Of a DNA stretch of 40,626 nt, positions 8,092-16,409 are shown piece by piece. How positions within the stretch are numbered: position 1 is the stretch's first letter; the number at the start of each line of letters is the position of its first letter. Position numbers and translations under genes: made by a program. The stretch is from Maritimibacter sp. REDSEA-S28_B5. Lineage in GTDB: Bacteria; Pseudomonadota; Alphaproteobacteria; Rhodobacterales; Rhodobacteraceae. The stretch is taken from positions 1 through 40,626 of the forward strand of contig LUOO01000041.1 in assembly GCA_001626765.1 (NCBI GenBank), written 5' to 3'. The notes below the pieces were generated by a model. The model did not search any database. It was not told the DNA's origin and was given only the letters and a program-made list of their open reading frames with translations.

Positions 8092-8934
8092 TCATGGACT
8101 GATCTCTCCGCGACGTCCGGCTTCACCGTGGACGGCGAGCGTCGCCGCAAACTCCCCGCATCCGAACCGTTCGACCATGGCCCTGACCCGGTCCTTGTAG
8201 GCCACAAGGCCGATCCTGCGCTGCAGGTCGGCGGCATGAAACTGACGGTTCCCAACCGGCGCGAAGCGGGTCAGACGCACCAGCTCGGTTTCGGCACTCC
8301 CAGGATCTGAACTGGGGCAACTGATGAATCTCGGCGTTGCCGGCGGTCGCCTGGCGGGCGTCTGCCAGCGGCGCATGAAGCCGAGGAGAAAACCCGCCGG
8401 AACGCAGGTGTTTCCGCGGGCTTCGTTGAAGGCCATGAAGCGATCCCAGATTGCTTGCGTGTCCACGTTCCAGCAGGGCAGGGTGGCTTTCGCCGCCTTG
8501 ATGAGCGCCGCCCAGGTGGTGCGATGGACGTTCGAGCCGGGGGCGATCTCGATCTTCCCGGAGAAGATAGTTTTGTTATTAGATTCTCTATATAGTGATG
8601 TGTCGCCCCCAGTTGACGCCAGATGCTGTGGCGACTCGTCGGCGACGCAGCCAAAGCGGAAGAGCCACGGCGCGAACTTGCCGTTGGGCTTCCAGCGCTC
8701 GACGCGAAGCTCCGACGCCGCGAGCTCAGCAAGCAGGGTCGTGAGATGCTGGCGGGTCACACCCATGATCTCGGAAAGCGTGGACAGCGTGAAAGCAGCG
8801 GTGCCGCGATCGAGCCCGTTGTAGCCGTCCTTCCAGGCGATGCCGTCGAGGATGATCGTCGCGAGCTTGTGCGCGGAAACGGACAGGTCGCATCGGAGGA
8901 TCTGTCGCAGGATTGAGCCGGTCGTAAGGTCCAT
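8092..8934 (-). CDS. helix-turn-helix protein of unknown function
   Basis: A 280-residue protein I do not recognise. Residues about 49-80 (LSTLSEIMGVTRQHLTTLLA) look like a winged helix-turn-helix, as in plasmid replication or transcription regulators. The rest has no motif I can name. An AT-rich patch (about 8568-8602) encodes a polar linker that separates the HTH half from a basic, tryptophan-containing C-terminal half. A dyad at 8989-9009 lies upstream and could be its operator. It stands alone between the mer and conjugation regions. Confidence 0.6.
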   Translation of the reverse strand: MDLTTGSILRQILRCDLSVSAHKLATIILDGIAWKDGYNGLDRGTAAFTLSTLSEIMGVTRQHLTTLLAELAASELRVERWKPNGKFAPWLFRFGCVADESPQHLASTGGDTSLYRESNNKTIFSGKIEIAPGSNVHRTTWAALIKAAKATLPCWNVDTQAIWDRFMAFNEARGNTCVPAGFLLGFMRRWQTPARRPPATPRFISCPSSDPGSAETELVRLTRFAPVGNRQFHAADLQRRIGLVAYKDRVRAMVERFGCGEFAATLAVHGEAGRRGEISP

Positions 8935-8988
8935 GAAAGTCGTCTCTTTCGAGGGACGACGTCAGATCGTGAGGCAACAACATTTCTG

Positions 8989-9009
8989 CCAGCAAAACAA
9001 CTTTGCTGG
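8989..9009. repeat. perfect inverted repeat, candidate operator
   Basis: CCAGCAAA (8989-8996) and TTTGCTGG (9002-9009) form a perfect 8-bp dyad around ACAAC, 55 bases upstream of the HTH gene start. No T-run follows on either strand, so an operator fits better than a terminator. The rest of the 8935-9171 gap shows no gene. Confidence 0.45.
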
Positions 9010-9171
9010 TTGCAGGTCTCCGGGCGATCGGCTAGAAAACTCGGGCACAGTGAGCAATCGGGCGCGGCGTCGGACTATCGGTCTGGCGTCGTTCTCTTTT
9101 CTGGGTCTGGGATGCACAGCCTCCGGTGCAAATGGTGAATCAGGCCCGGGGTGACCCGGGCCGGGAAATGG

Positions 9172-9828
9172 TCAGTAGCGGACTTCTTCGGATCCGTAGT
9201 TTCCGGCGTGGTCACGCCAGTCGACGAAGACCGAGCGGTAGAAATAACTGCCGCATCCGTTCGGGATCCTCAGCTGCGAGGCAGGCGGGACCTGGGCCGT
9301 GCTGGACGGGGTCCAGCGATAATCGCCCTGTACGCCGTAGGACCCGAGCCGCGTCGAGTCGCTGCGGTTGCAGTCTCCGTCGCGGTTTTCGTGCTGGCGG
9401 TACTGGATGTGATAGACGCGGATGCTACGCACGAAATCGAAGGCGTCACCCGAAATGTCGACGTCCGCCCCGTCCGTGGTCTGGACCTCGACGACCGGCG
9501 CATCCTCCGGGAAGGACTGCCGGGGCAGGGTGGCCTGGAAGGCGGCATCGAACAGGCGCTCGGCCGGTCCGGGGGCCTCGATCGGCGAGAACGACACCCC
9601 CATTGGACAGCGCCAGATCTGGAGCGGCGGTTCGATGGGCCAGGGGGTGATCCGGCGGATGAACACCGCGCGGGCATGGGCACAAGGCGCGGAGGCCGGC
9701 CAGCCGCCCGCGAGGCAGAGCAGGATGGCGCAGTCCACCTGGTAGGCGCTCGCCGGGGCCGCCAACGGGACCTGTCCCGAAAGCGTCAATGTCGCGGCCA
9801 TCGCCAGCCGCAGGATCTTGCGTCGCAT
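9172..9828 (-). CDS. secreted hypothetical protein of the conjugation region
   Basis: A 218-residue protein starting at the ATG at 9826-9828 with a clear signal peptide (MRRKILRLAMAATLTLSGQV, cleavage near ASA). The mature part has about six cysteines, including a DCAILLC pair just after the signal peptide, and ends in a region rich in Tyr, Arg and Gly. The long in-frame extension upstream to 10197 runs over another gene and is rejected as non-coding. It is transcribed away from the virB operon. I recognise no function; a periplasmic or surface role in conjugation is only a guess. Confidence 0.65.
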   Translation of the reverse strand: MRRKILRLAMAATLTLSGQVPLAAPASAYQVDCAILLCLAGGWPASAPCAHARAVFIRRITPWPIEPPLQIWRCPMGVSFSPIEAPGPAERLFDAAFQATLPRQSFPEDAPVVEVQTTDGADVDISGDAFDFVRSIRVYHIQYRQHENRDGDCNRSDSTRLGSYGVQGDYRWTPSSTAQVPPASQLRIPNGCGSYFYRSVFVDWRDHAGNYGSEEVRY

Positions 9829-9996
9829 GTATCGACTCTCCACAAAACTATGCGGGCGAATACAATACAACACGCATGACAGCAATCGGATTTCTTTGCG
9901 ATGTTTCACCGGCTGAAGCGGGGACCAGCCGATTTGCGACCAAACCTCGTGAACTCTCGTCAAATTCTGGTACGCTCGCCCGACGAGGAGGGCCTG

Positions 9997-10185
9997 ATGG
10001 CGAAGTTCCAGCTGACCGAACCGATGCAAAAAGATGTGCAGGCGCGGATCGAAGTCGGCGCGGCGCAGTTCTCCGCGCTCAAGGCAGACCTCGAGCATGC
10101 GGCGGCGCTGGCAGAGAGGGGCGATTTCGCCGTGTTCGATGCGCACACTTTCGAGCCGGAGGCGTTCGATCGCCGACAAGGATGA
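9997..10185 (+). CDS. small protein resembling a ParD-type antitoxin C-terminus
   Basis: A 62-residue protein starting at the ATG at 9997. The opening (MAKFQLTEPMQKDVQARIE) and the closing part (ALKADLEHA...FDAHTFEPEAFDRR) recall RHH antitoxins of the ParD group, but the middle helix-turn segment seems to be missing. No toxin gene follows it. It may be an orphan or decayed antitoxin, or unrelated. It faces the toxin-antitoxin pair at 10339-10841. Confidence 0.35.
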   Translation: MAKFQLTEPMQKDVQARIEVGAAQFSALKADLEHAAALAERGDFAVFDAHTFEPEAFDRRQG

Positions 10186-10338
10186 CGACCCGACCATCCG
10201 ATCTGCTCAGGCCGAACTCGCAAACGTATTTCGCTACACCATCAGAATTGAAGCCGGGACCGGCAGCTAGGCTATTGCTGGTCGCTTCGATTTCACCAAC
10301 GGGAATCCCGGTTCATGCGAAGGCGCGTTTGCCCCGGG

Positions 10339-10638
10339 TCACAACCGATCCTTCAGCCGGCGCACGAAATCCATGCGTTCATGCAGGACGGCGAGAATGA
10401 TCGGGCGCGGCGCGACGAGCCAGACGACGTAGTGATGCTCGCAGCGAAAAATGCGGACGTCTTCCGGCAGTTGATCCAGAGTCTTCGACCGCGCACGTCC
10501 CGCTGCCATCGCATCGCAGCAGGCCTCGATCTGATCGAGATACCTGTCGGCCTGATCGGCGCCCCAGGTTTCATAGGTGTAGGACCAGATCGCGCGCAGG
10601 TCCTCCTCGGCGCCGAGCGTGAGATCGTAACCCGCCAC
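10339..10638 (-). CDS. RelE/ParE-family toxin
   Basis: A 99-residue protein with the ParE pattern: an N-terminal YDLTLGAEEDLRAIWSYT, a central WGADQADRYLDQIEACC helix, an RCEHHYVVW strand and a C-terminal VLHERMDFVRRL. ParE toxins poison DNA gyrase and RelE toxins cleave mRNA; which applies here cannot be told. It starts 8 bases after the antitoxin stop, the usual arrangement, and likely stabilises the element. Confidence 0.85.
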   Translation of the reverse strand: MAGYDLTLGAEEDLRAIWSYTYETWGADQADRYLDQIEACCDAMAAGRARSKTLDQLPEDVRIFRCEHHYVVWLVAPRPIILAVLHERMDFVRRLKDRL

Positions 10639-10646
10639 CCTGGGAC

Positions 10647-10841
10647 CTATCGTTCGGCTTGCTCACGCGCTTCGCGGCGGATGTCACGGATCGATTTTTG
10701 GGAGAACTCGCCGCGACGAGCCTGGTCGATGCCGAGCGTCCTGTTCAGGACGTACTCTTTGATGCTTTGACCCTTCAGGGCCGCGATGGCCTTGAGCTTC
10801 TGGTGTTCTTCCGCGGTGATGTCGATCGAGAGTCTGGGCAT
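10647..10841 (-). CDS. antitoxin of the ParE-type pair
   Basis: A 64-residue protein with an RHH-like N-terminus (PRLSIDITAEEHQKLKAIAA), the stretch KGQSIKEYVLNR typical of antitoxins paired with ParE, and a charged C-terminal tail (DIRREAREQAER) that would bind the toxin. I start it at the ATG at 10839-10841; ten further upstream codons have no ribosome-binding site. An ACAAA...TTTGT dyad at 10867-10882 lies at its promoter and may be the autoregulatory operator. Confidence 0.8.
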   Translation of the reverse strand: MPRLSIDITAEEHQKLKAIAALKGQSIKEYVLNRTLGIDQARRGEFSQKSIRDIRREAREQAER

Positions 10842-10866
10842 GCCTTGAAGATAGCGACGTCTGACC

Positions 10867-10882
10867 CACAAAACAACATTTG
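10867..10882. promoter_or_regulatory. candidate operator of the toxin-antitoxin pair
   Basis: ACAAA (10867-10871) and TTTGT (10878-10882) form a short inverted repeat in the gap between the antitoxin start and the end of the next gene. Autorepression through such sites is general for RHH antitoxins; the half-sites are short, so this is tentative. Confidence 0.35.
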
Positions 10883-10883
10883 T

Positions 10884-11162
10884 TCACTCTAGGATCTCGA
10901 CCAGTCGTCCGTAGTCGCGGCTGACCTCCTGCGCCTCGAGGAAGGCGCGCTGACGCTCGGCATCGAGGCAGCGGAAGTAGTCCTGGATGTCGGCGATGTA
11001 TCCCTCGAAGTCGGCCCGAAGCAGGTCGGCATACACGCGCACGTCTTCAGGGTTTTCGGGCAGGAAGGGCCGGTCCGGCGCAATGCAGGCGCTTGCCATC
11101 TGACCGCTCAGCACGAAGATCGCCGCCAAACCGGGCAGGTTGAAGCGTCCGACACAAAACAT
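10884..11162 (-). CDS. small secreted hypothetical protein
   Basis: A 92-residue protein with a hydrophobic signal segment (FNLPGLAAIFVLSGQMASA, about residues 7-25) and a mature part that is acidic and probably helical, with two cysteines (ACIAP and YFRCLD). I do not recognise the family. The context suggests a periplasmic protein of the conjugation region. It lies upstream of the toxin-antitoxin operon on the same strand. Confidence 0.55.
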   Translation of the reverse strand: MFCVGRFNLPGLAAIFVLSGQMASACIAPDRPFLPENPEDVRVYADLLRADFEGYIADIQDYFRCLDAERQRAFLEAQEVSRDYGRLVEILE

Positions 11163-11656
11163 GCGCAGGGCAAAACTCCTTTGCCGGTATGAATCGGTGA
11201 ATTTGTGTGATAGCGGGCCTAAGTGCGCGAAAGCATCCAGTCAAGATGAAGAAATCGTCTTGCGGTCATTTATGTTGTCTTGTATCGCCCGTGTGGAAAT
11301 GTCCCGCGGGCCGGTACTCATGATGAGGAGGGCCCAAGGGAGGTCATGATAGAAGAAGCACCGAATGTGGTCACCGAAGACGGACTGCGCGGATTGCTCG
11401 GCCAGGGATACAGGGCCGAGGTCGTCTGCAAGGAAGGCGCCGAGAAACGCCACAACAGCTGGTACGGTACCTGGACTCAGTTTCCTGGCCGACATGGGCG
11501 CGACCGTCGTCTCAATCCCGCTCGAAGAAGGCGGACGGGTTCCGCACGAAGCCCCGGGCAAACCTCTGGCCGCCAAGGCCTGACGGATTCACCGCCTGCC
11601 GCGTTCTCGCGGTCCTTGCCCTGCTTGGTACAGGTGTTTGTTCCGCACCCTCGGCC
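11163..11656. other. stretch without a confidently called gene
   Basis: Between the small secreted protein and the first transglycosylase I see no convincing gene. The transglycosylase frame is open without ATG, GTG or TTG from 11327 onward, and codons about 11600-11659 encode a signal-peptide-like run ([14 protein letters not shown]). Overlapping frames hold short open readings (for example 11365-11583) without recognisable domains. The virB operon promoter probably lies here but I could not identify it. Confidence 0.5.
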
Positions 11657-12298
11657 TTGCTGGCGCAGACGACGACAGGCGGGTTCATCTTCTCCGTCGG
11701 CCAGGACGGCCGGCTGATCGATGTGTCTGCCACGCAGGCTGGTCCAGACGCATCGACCGACCTGCAAACAGGCGATGCAACGGGTCCCGGCGACCGGCTC
11801 TTTCTCTTCTCCAATCGGTCGCAAGACGAAGCGGACACTGAGACCGCATCGCGCGCGCCCGTTCCGGCTCATCCCGACATTCTTGCGGCGATCGAGGCGA
11901 CCGCCTTCCGCTATGCCGGTCATCCCGGCTTGCGGCGTGCCGGTCTCTCGGTCACCGACTGGGCCGCTCTCTACCGCGCCAATATCGAGATCGAGAGCGC
12001 GTACAATCCGCGCGCGCTGAGCGACGCGGGTGCGATCGGGCTCGGACAGCTGATGCCGGACACGGCGCGCGTTCTGGGCGTCGATCCGCATGATCCGCAC
12101 CAGAACCTCGACGGCTCGGCGCGGTACCTGTTGATGATGCTCGACCGTTTCGGCGACAGCCGCCTGGCGCTCGCCGCCTACAATGCCGGACCCGAGGCTG
12201 TCGACCGCCACGGCGGCATCCCGCCTTACCGAGAAACCATGGGCCATGTGGCGAAAGTGACCGCCGCGATGCTGCGCCTGAGAGGAGAGATTTCGTGA
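11657..12298 (+). CDS. VirB1-like lytic transglycosylase, 5' end uncertain
   Basis: A soluble lytic transglycosylase domain (about residues 75-205) with the catalytic glutamate in [22 protein letters not shown] and the AAYNAGP motif. Such enzymes open the peptidoglycan for the secretion channel. The first canonical start is a TTG at 11657, after the signal-peptide-like stretch, so either a non-canonical start is used upstream or the 5' end has suffered a frameshift. The residues before the domain ([11 protein letters not shown]) look like mature family sequence. It overlaps virB2 by 4 bases. Confidence 0.85.
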   Translation: MLAQTTTGGFIFSVGQDGRLIDVSATQAGPDASTDLQTGDATGPGDRLFLFSNRSQDEADTETASRAPVPAHPDILAAIEATAFRYAGHPGLRRAGLSVTDWAALYRANIEIESAYNPRALSDAGAIGLGQLMPDTARVLGVDPHDPHQNLDGSARYLLMMLDRFGDSRLALAAYNAGPEAVDRHGGIPPYRETMGHVAKVTAAMLRLRGEIS

Positions 12299-12684
12299 GA
12301 AGACAAGAGACCCTGACCGCCGTCGCGGCGACCCTGTTGATCGTCGCCGCAGGACCGGCGCTGGCGCAAAGCATCGACCTCTCGCCGGTGCAGACCCTGT
12401 TGCAGGGCATCGTCGATGCGATCACCGGCCCCCTGGGCATCGTGATCGGCACGCTGGCACTGATCGGCGTGTTCCTGTCCTGGCTCTTCGGCATCCTCGA
12501 TTTCCGGCAGGCGCTCTGGGTCGTGGTGGCGATCGCCGGGATCGCCGCGGCATGGATCGCCGCCGCTTCGTCCGCCGGAAGCGGCCGCCCAAGCTCATGG
12601 GCTTGCCGATCATGTATGCCATGGTCTGGCTCTTCGGCTCCACGCTCCTCTTCCTCTGGGTGCAGAGCTGGGTCGTGGCGCTGA
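12295..12684 (+). CDS. virB2: VirB2-like pilin, C-terminus aberrant
   Basis: Signal peptide to ALAQ (residues 1-25), then a pilin-like mature region with two hydrophobic segments ([19 protein letters not shown] and [15 protein letters not shown]), fitting the TrbC/VirB2 family. The family ends soon after the second helix. Here the frame runs on about 35 more residues ([11 protein letters not shown]...) that are merely the overlapping virB3 sequence read in another frame. The 133-base overlap with virB3 suggests a lost stop or a frameshift near 12560-12580. Confidence 0.82.
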   Translation: MRRQETLTAVAATLLIVAAGPALAQSIDLSPVQTLLQGIVDAITGPLGIVIGTLALIGVFLSWLFGILDFRQALWVVVAIAGIAAAWIAAASSAGSGRPSSWACRSCMPWSGSSAPRSSSSGCRAGSWR

Positions 12685-12824
12685 TCGCCGGCATCGCCTG
12701 GCCCGCGCTCTGGAAAGCCGCCGACTGGGATCCGAACTTCCTCGATGTGCTGGTGATCACGCTCCAGGAGACGCCGCCGACCCGGAACCGGAAGCATCAC
12801 GGAGGCGACAGCTATGCCCCGTGA
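12552..12824 (+). CDS. virB3: VirB3-like inner-membrane protein
   Basis: A 90-residue protein with a basic N-terminus ([15 protein letters not shown]), one or two membrane segments ([18 protein letters not shown] and [14 protein letters not shown]) and a conserved-looking tail (DPNFLDVLVITLQETPPTRN). VirB3 anchors the VirB4 ATPase. The ATG at 12552 lies inside virB2; the stop overlaps the virB4 start. Confidence 0.85.
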   Translation: MDRRRFVRRKRPPKLMGLPIMYAMVWLFGSTLLFLWVQSWVVALIAGIAWPALWKAADWDPNFLDVLVITLQETPPTRNRKHHGGDSYAP

Positions 12825-15186
12825 TGCTGGATACGGCGAGGATCTCGATCTCGGGACGGCGCTGCCGCCGTGGGTCACGGGCGAAAAGCGTCTCTCGCAG
12901 ATGCTGCCCTATGTCAGCCTCGTCAGCGACACCACGATCCGCACCCGCGGCAACGAGCTCATGCAATGCATCCGGCTCGAGGGGGTGAACAGCACCACGA
13001 GCGAGGACGCGCATCTCGACCGCATCGGCGCACTGATGGCCGGGATCGTTGCGCAGGCCGGGACAGGGTTCTCCTTTTACCTTCACAAGGTCTCGAAAGC
13101 GGTCGAGGTGGATTTGCCGCCAATCGAGGACACAGGCTTCGCGGGCGAGATCGACCGGCGCTGGCGCAACCATCTGCGCGCGTCGGGGCTCCGCGACAAG
13201 ACGCTGACCCTGACGGTCCTGAAACGCCCCGAGGCGGGGCGAGGCCTGCCGTTCTTCGCCGCCGCCTCCCGGGCACGGCTCGCGCAGGACACGGTTCGGA
13301 GGCTGCGCAAGCTCGACGAAGTGGTGGGGTTCATCCTCTCCACCTTCGACGAGATGAAGCCCCGGCTGTTGTCCGCAAATTCCGGCGCACTGCTCGGCTT
13401 CCTCGGCAGCCTCAATACCGGCTGCGAACATCCGCTCTTCCCGCGCTCGCGCTTCGGCATCCTCGCCGAAGACGTGTCCAACACCCGTGTGACCTTCGAC
13501 GGTCCCACCATCCGCCTCTCCGACGGGGCGGCGGGCGAGAAATTCGGCGCGATCTTCGCGGTCAAGAACTACCCCGCCAAGACCGACGCGCTGATGCTCG
13601 ACGAGCTGAACCTGCCGGTTGACATGGTCGTCACGCATTCCTTCGTGCCCATCAACTCGAACATCATGGCCGGCCGGATCAAGCGGCAGCTGCGGCTGAT
13701 GCAGGCCGCCAATGACGGGGCGGTCAGCCTCGCCGAGGAGCTGGAACTCGCGCAGGACGACCTGGAATCGAAGCGCCTGATCTTCGGCGAGCATCACATG
13801 ACCGTCGCGGTCTACGCCAGGACCCGCGCCGCGCTCGACGATATCTGCGCCGAGGTGCGCAACATCGCCGCCAGCACCGGCATCAACCTGATCTCGGAAG
13901 CTTTCGGCGCCCGGGCGCACTACATGGCCCAGCATCCTGGCAATACCGGGGCGCGGAGCCGCAAGGCCGCGATCACCAACCACAATTTCGCGGATCTCGC
14001 GACGCTGCATCGCACGCCTCTCGGCAAACTCGGAAGCGATGTGCCCTGGGGCCTGCCGATCACGCTCTTCCCGACGCCCGAACGCGGCGGGTTCCGGTTC
14101 AATTTCCACGAACAGGGCGCGCCGGACCGCGAGCCGACCGGCGGGCACACGTTGATCCTCGGCCGCCCCGGCTCCGGCAAGTCGGTGCTCGCGGCCTTCC
14201 TCATGGCCATGGCACGGCGCGCGCATGCCCGGCTCTTCGTCTTCGACTACCGCGCCGGGATGGAAATGGCGGTGCGGGCGCTTGGCGGCAGCTATTCGGC
14301 CGTGCGGGCCGGGCGGCCCACAGGTCTCAATCCGCTGCAGACCGAGACCGATCCGCGCGGCCAGGCCTGGCTCGCGGACTGGCTCGCGACGCTCCTCGAA
14401 CGTCGCGACCGCCCGCTCACCCCGGTGCAGACCAACCGGCTGCAGGAGGTCGTGCGCCAGAACGCCTCGGCCAGTCATCAAGGCCTCCGCAATTGGTCGG
14501 ATTTCGCCTCGCTGCTGGTCTCGACCGACGACGAGGGCGATCTCTTCGAGCGCATGCAGGAATGGACGTCCCAAGGCCGCTACGGCTGGATCTTCGGTGC
14601 CAACCCGCACGACACATTCAGCCTCGCCGGCGACATCTCCGGCTTCGACCTGACCGGCATCCTCGACTCCGAGAGCGAGCGGGAGCGCATGGCGGTGCTG
14701 TCCTATCTCTTCCGGCGCGTCGAGCGCGTGATCGAGGACCGCAAGCCCACCGTCATCCTGATCGACGAGGCCTGGAAGGCGCTCGACAACACCTATTTTG
14801 CCGAGCGGCTGTCGAACTGGCTGGTGACCGCCCGGAAACAGAACGCCGTCGTCGTGATGATGACCCAATACGCGAGCCAGCTCGAACGCACCCGCACCGG
14901 CAAGACCATCGTCGAGGCGGTGCCGACGCAGATCCTCTTGCCCAACATCCGCGCCAGCGAGGCCGATTACGCCATGCTGGGTCTCTCGGAAAAGGAACTC
15001 GACATCCTTCTGGGCGTCGGCTCGTCCTCGCGGCTGGCACTGGTCCGCGACGACCGTGGCTCGGTGGTGATCGATGCTGATCTCTCGAGCCTCGGGCCGC
15101 TCGTGACCATCCTCGGCGGGATGGAAAAGGGCGAGGAACTGGTGGGCAGCGATTACCGCGACCGCCCGGAATTCTGGAGAACATGA
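12814..15186 (+). CDS. virB4: VirB4 ATPase of the type IV secretion system
   Basis: A 790-residue ATPase, close to the length of Agrobacterium VirB4. The CagE/TrbE/VirB N-terminal domain spans about residues 180-400. The Walker A motif GRPGSGKS is near residue 450 and Walker B VILIDEAW near 648, followed by the MMTQYASQ sensor region. VirB4 powers pilus assembly and substrate transfer at the inner membrane. Its ATG overlaps the virB3 stop, and its stop overlaps the next start. Confidence 0.96.
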   Translation: MPRDAGYGEDLDLGTALPPWVTGEKRLSQMLPYVSLVSDTTIRTRGNELMQCIRLEGVNSTTSEDAHLDRIGALMAGIVAQAGTGFSFYLHKVSKAVEVDLPPIEDTGFAGEIDRRWRNHLRASGLRDKTLTLTVLKRPEAGRGLPFFAAASRARLAQDTVRRLRKLDEVVGFILSTFDEMKPRLLSANSGALLGFLGSLNTGCEHPLFPRSRFGILAEDVSNTRVTFDGPTIRLSDGAAGEKFGAIFAVKNYPAKTDALMLDELNLPVDMVVTHSFVPINSNIMAGRIKRQLRLMQAANDGAVSLAEELELAQDDLESKRLIFGEHHMTVAVYARTRAALDDICAEVRNIAASTGINLISEAFGARAHYMAQHPGNTGARSRKAAITNHNFADLATLHRTPLGKLGSDVPWGLPITLFPTPERGGFRFNFHEQGAPDREPTGGHTLILGRPGSGKSVLAAFLMAMARRAHARLFVFDYRAGMEMAVRALGGSYSAVRAGRPTGLNPLQTETDPRGQAWLADWLATLLERRDRPLTPVQTNRLQEVVRQNASASHQGLRNWSDFASLLVSTDDEGDLFERMQEWTSQGRYGWIFGANPHDTFSLAGDISGFDLTGILDSESERERMAVLSYLFRRVERVIEDRKPTVILIDEAWKALDNTYFAERLSNWLVTARKQNAVVVMMTQYASQLERTRTGKTIVEAVPTQILLPNIRASEADYAMLGLSEKELDILLGVGSSSRLALVRDDRGSVVIDADLSSLGPLVTILGGMEKGEELVGSDYRDRPEFWRT

Positions 15187-15389
15187 TGAACAGAACGACC
15201 ACGCTGCGCCTGGGGCTTCTCGCCCTCGGGCTCACCCTGTCGGCCTGCGCCGAATACCGGCCCGCGACGGCCAACTGCTTCAATTTCCGGGCCGAGACCG
15301 CGAGCGCTCCGCGGGTCTCGACCAAGGGCGCTGCGGTCACGCGGGCCGATAGCTCCTGCACCTTCACCGCGCTCGGGCACGCGGACTGA
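15183..15389 (+). CDS. small lipoprotein, VirB7-like by position
   Basis: A 68-residue lipoprotein with the lipobox LSAC (C22) after a hydrophobic signal segment, and two further cysteines in the mature part (NCFNFR and SSCTF). VirB7 is a small outer-membrane lipoprotein that stabilises VirB9; position in the operon and form fit, but sequence identity to VirB7 cannot be shown by eye. A second ATG lies 3 bases downstream. Confidence 0.65.
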   Translation: MMNRTTTLRLGLLALGLTLSACAEYRPATANCFNFRAETASAPRVSTKGAAVTRADSSCTFTALGHAD

Positions 15390-15392
15390 TCC

Positions 15393-16409
15393 ATGTTGCG
15401 CCGGCTTCCTCCCCTTCTCGCCTTCGCCGCGCTCGCGTGTCCCGAGATCGAACGCCAGCAGCTCGCGGCGCTGAACGATCTCGTCGAAGCGACAAGCTTG
15501 GGCGGAACCGATGTCTCTGCTACCATCGCGGGACTGGAGGCGGGCAGGGGCTCCGAGACCTCCGCCGCCGTGGTCTATGGCGCCGAGGATGGCAATCCAG
15601 CCGCGGCACGTATGTTCGGCGACGCTCGCGAGGGGATCGAGGAGCTGATCATCCGCGCGGCGCGCGACACCTTCTCCCTACAGGGCGTGTCGCGCGCCGG
15701 ACTGTCGCTGGTGCAATGGCGCTGCCTCCTCCAGGCGCTGATCTGGCAGGAGAGCCGGTTCCAGATCGGTGCCCGCTCTCCCGTGGGCGCCTTCGGCCTC
15801 ACCCAGATCATGCCCGGCACGGCCTCCGATCTCGGCATCTACCCCGCCTATTACGACGATCCCTACCTGCAGGTGACCGGCGGCGCGCGCTACCTCGCGC
15901 AGATGCTGAACATGTTCGGCGGCAACATCATCCACGGGCTTGCGGCCTATAACGCGGGTCCCGGCAACGTGCAGGATTACGGCGGCGTGCCGCCCTTCTC
16001 GGAAACCCAGCACTACGTCGTGGTCATCCCCGAACAGTACAACCGCTACCTCACTGCGGTCGGCGGGATCGACGCTCTCGGCACCATCGATCCGGTCCTT
16101 CTCGCCAATGCGAGTTTCAGCCTCTCGGCGCATGGCTCCGGGGTCTATGGCGACTATTCGATGGTCTCGGTCCGGGCCGCGGCCCTTCGGGTGCAGGACA
16201 TCATCGAGCGGATCGGCGAGACGGAAGACCTTCACGAGGCGCTGGCGCTCAACACCTATGCCCGCGCGGAACTGGCACGCCTCGTCGCCATCCGCACCCG
16301 CCTCAAGGCGGCACGGACCGAGCCGATGAGCGCCGAGCAGATCGCGCTCGCCGCGGCTTTGGCCGCCGAGCGGCAATACATGGATTTCAGTTTGGAGACT
16401 TTGCGATGA
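15393..16409 (+). CDS. lytic transglycosylase with VirB5-like C-terminal tail
   Basis: A 338-residue protein. After a hydrophobic N-terminus, an SLT domain occupies about residues 95-215, with catalytic E120 (IWQESRF), GAFGLTQIMPGTA and AAYNAGPGNV. The C-terminal third (about 225-338) is helical and ends in ERQYMDFSLETLR, matching the end of the next gene, VirB5 (ERRYMDFTLPELRP). This looks like a fusion of a VirB1-type enzyme with a VirB5-like segment, and it is the second transglycosylase of the operon. It overlaps virB5 by 4 bases. Confidence 0.85.
   Translation: MLRRLPPLLAFAALACPEIERQQLAALNDLVEATSLGGTDVSATIAGLEAGRGSETSAAVVYGAEDGNPAAARMFGDAREGIEELIIRAARDTFSLQGVSRAGLSLVQWRCLLQALIWQESRFQIGARSPVGAFGLTQIMPGTASDLGIYPAYYDDPYLQVTGGARYLAQMLNMFGGNIIHGLAAYNAGPGNVQDYGGVPPFSETQHYVVVIPEQYNRYLTAVGGIDALGTIDPVLLANASFSLSAHGSGVYGDYSMVSVRAAALRVQDIIERIGETEDLHEALALNTYARAELARLVAIRTRLKAARTEPMSAEQIALAAALAAERQYMDFSLETLR

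Noticed and set aside
9829..10197. 123-codon upstream extension of the secreted hypothetical protein
   Set aside because: It overlaps another ORF on the opposite strand, and the internal ATG at 9828 begins a standard signal peptide.
11241..11576. 111-residue minus-strand frame in the gap before the first transglycosylase
   Set aside because: No ribosome-binding site, no known domain, and it overlaps the signal-peptide-coding side of the transglycosylase frame.
11365..11583. Short plus-strand frame with a CoA-transferase-like stretch ([10 protein letters not shown])
   Set aside because: The resemblance is limited to about ten residues, there is no ribosome-binding site and it overlaps the open transglycosylase frame.
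12757..14868. 703-residue open frame on the minus strand opposite virB4
   Set aside because: It is wholly antisense to a clear VirB4, has low-complexity Arg/His/Glu-rich content and no domain; it arises from the high GC content.
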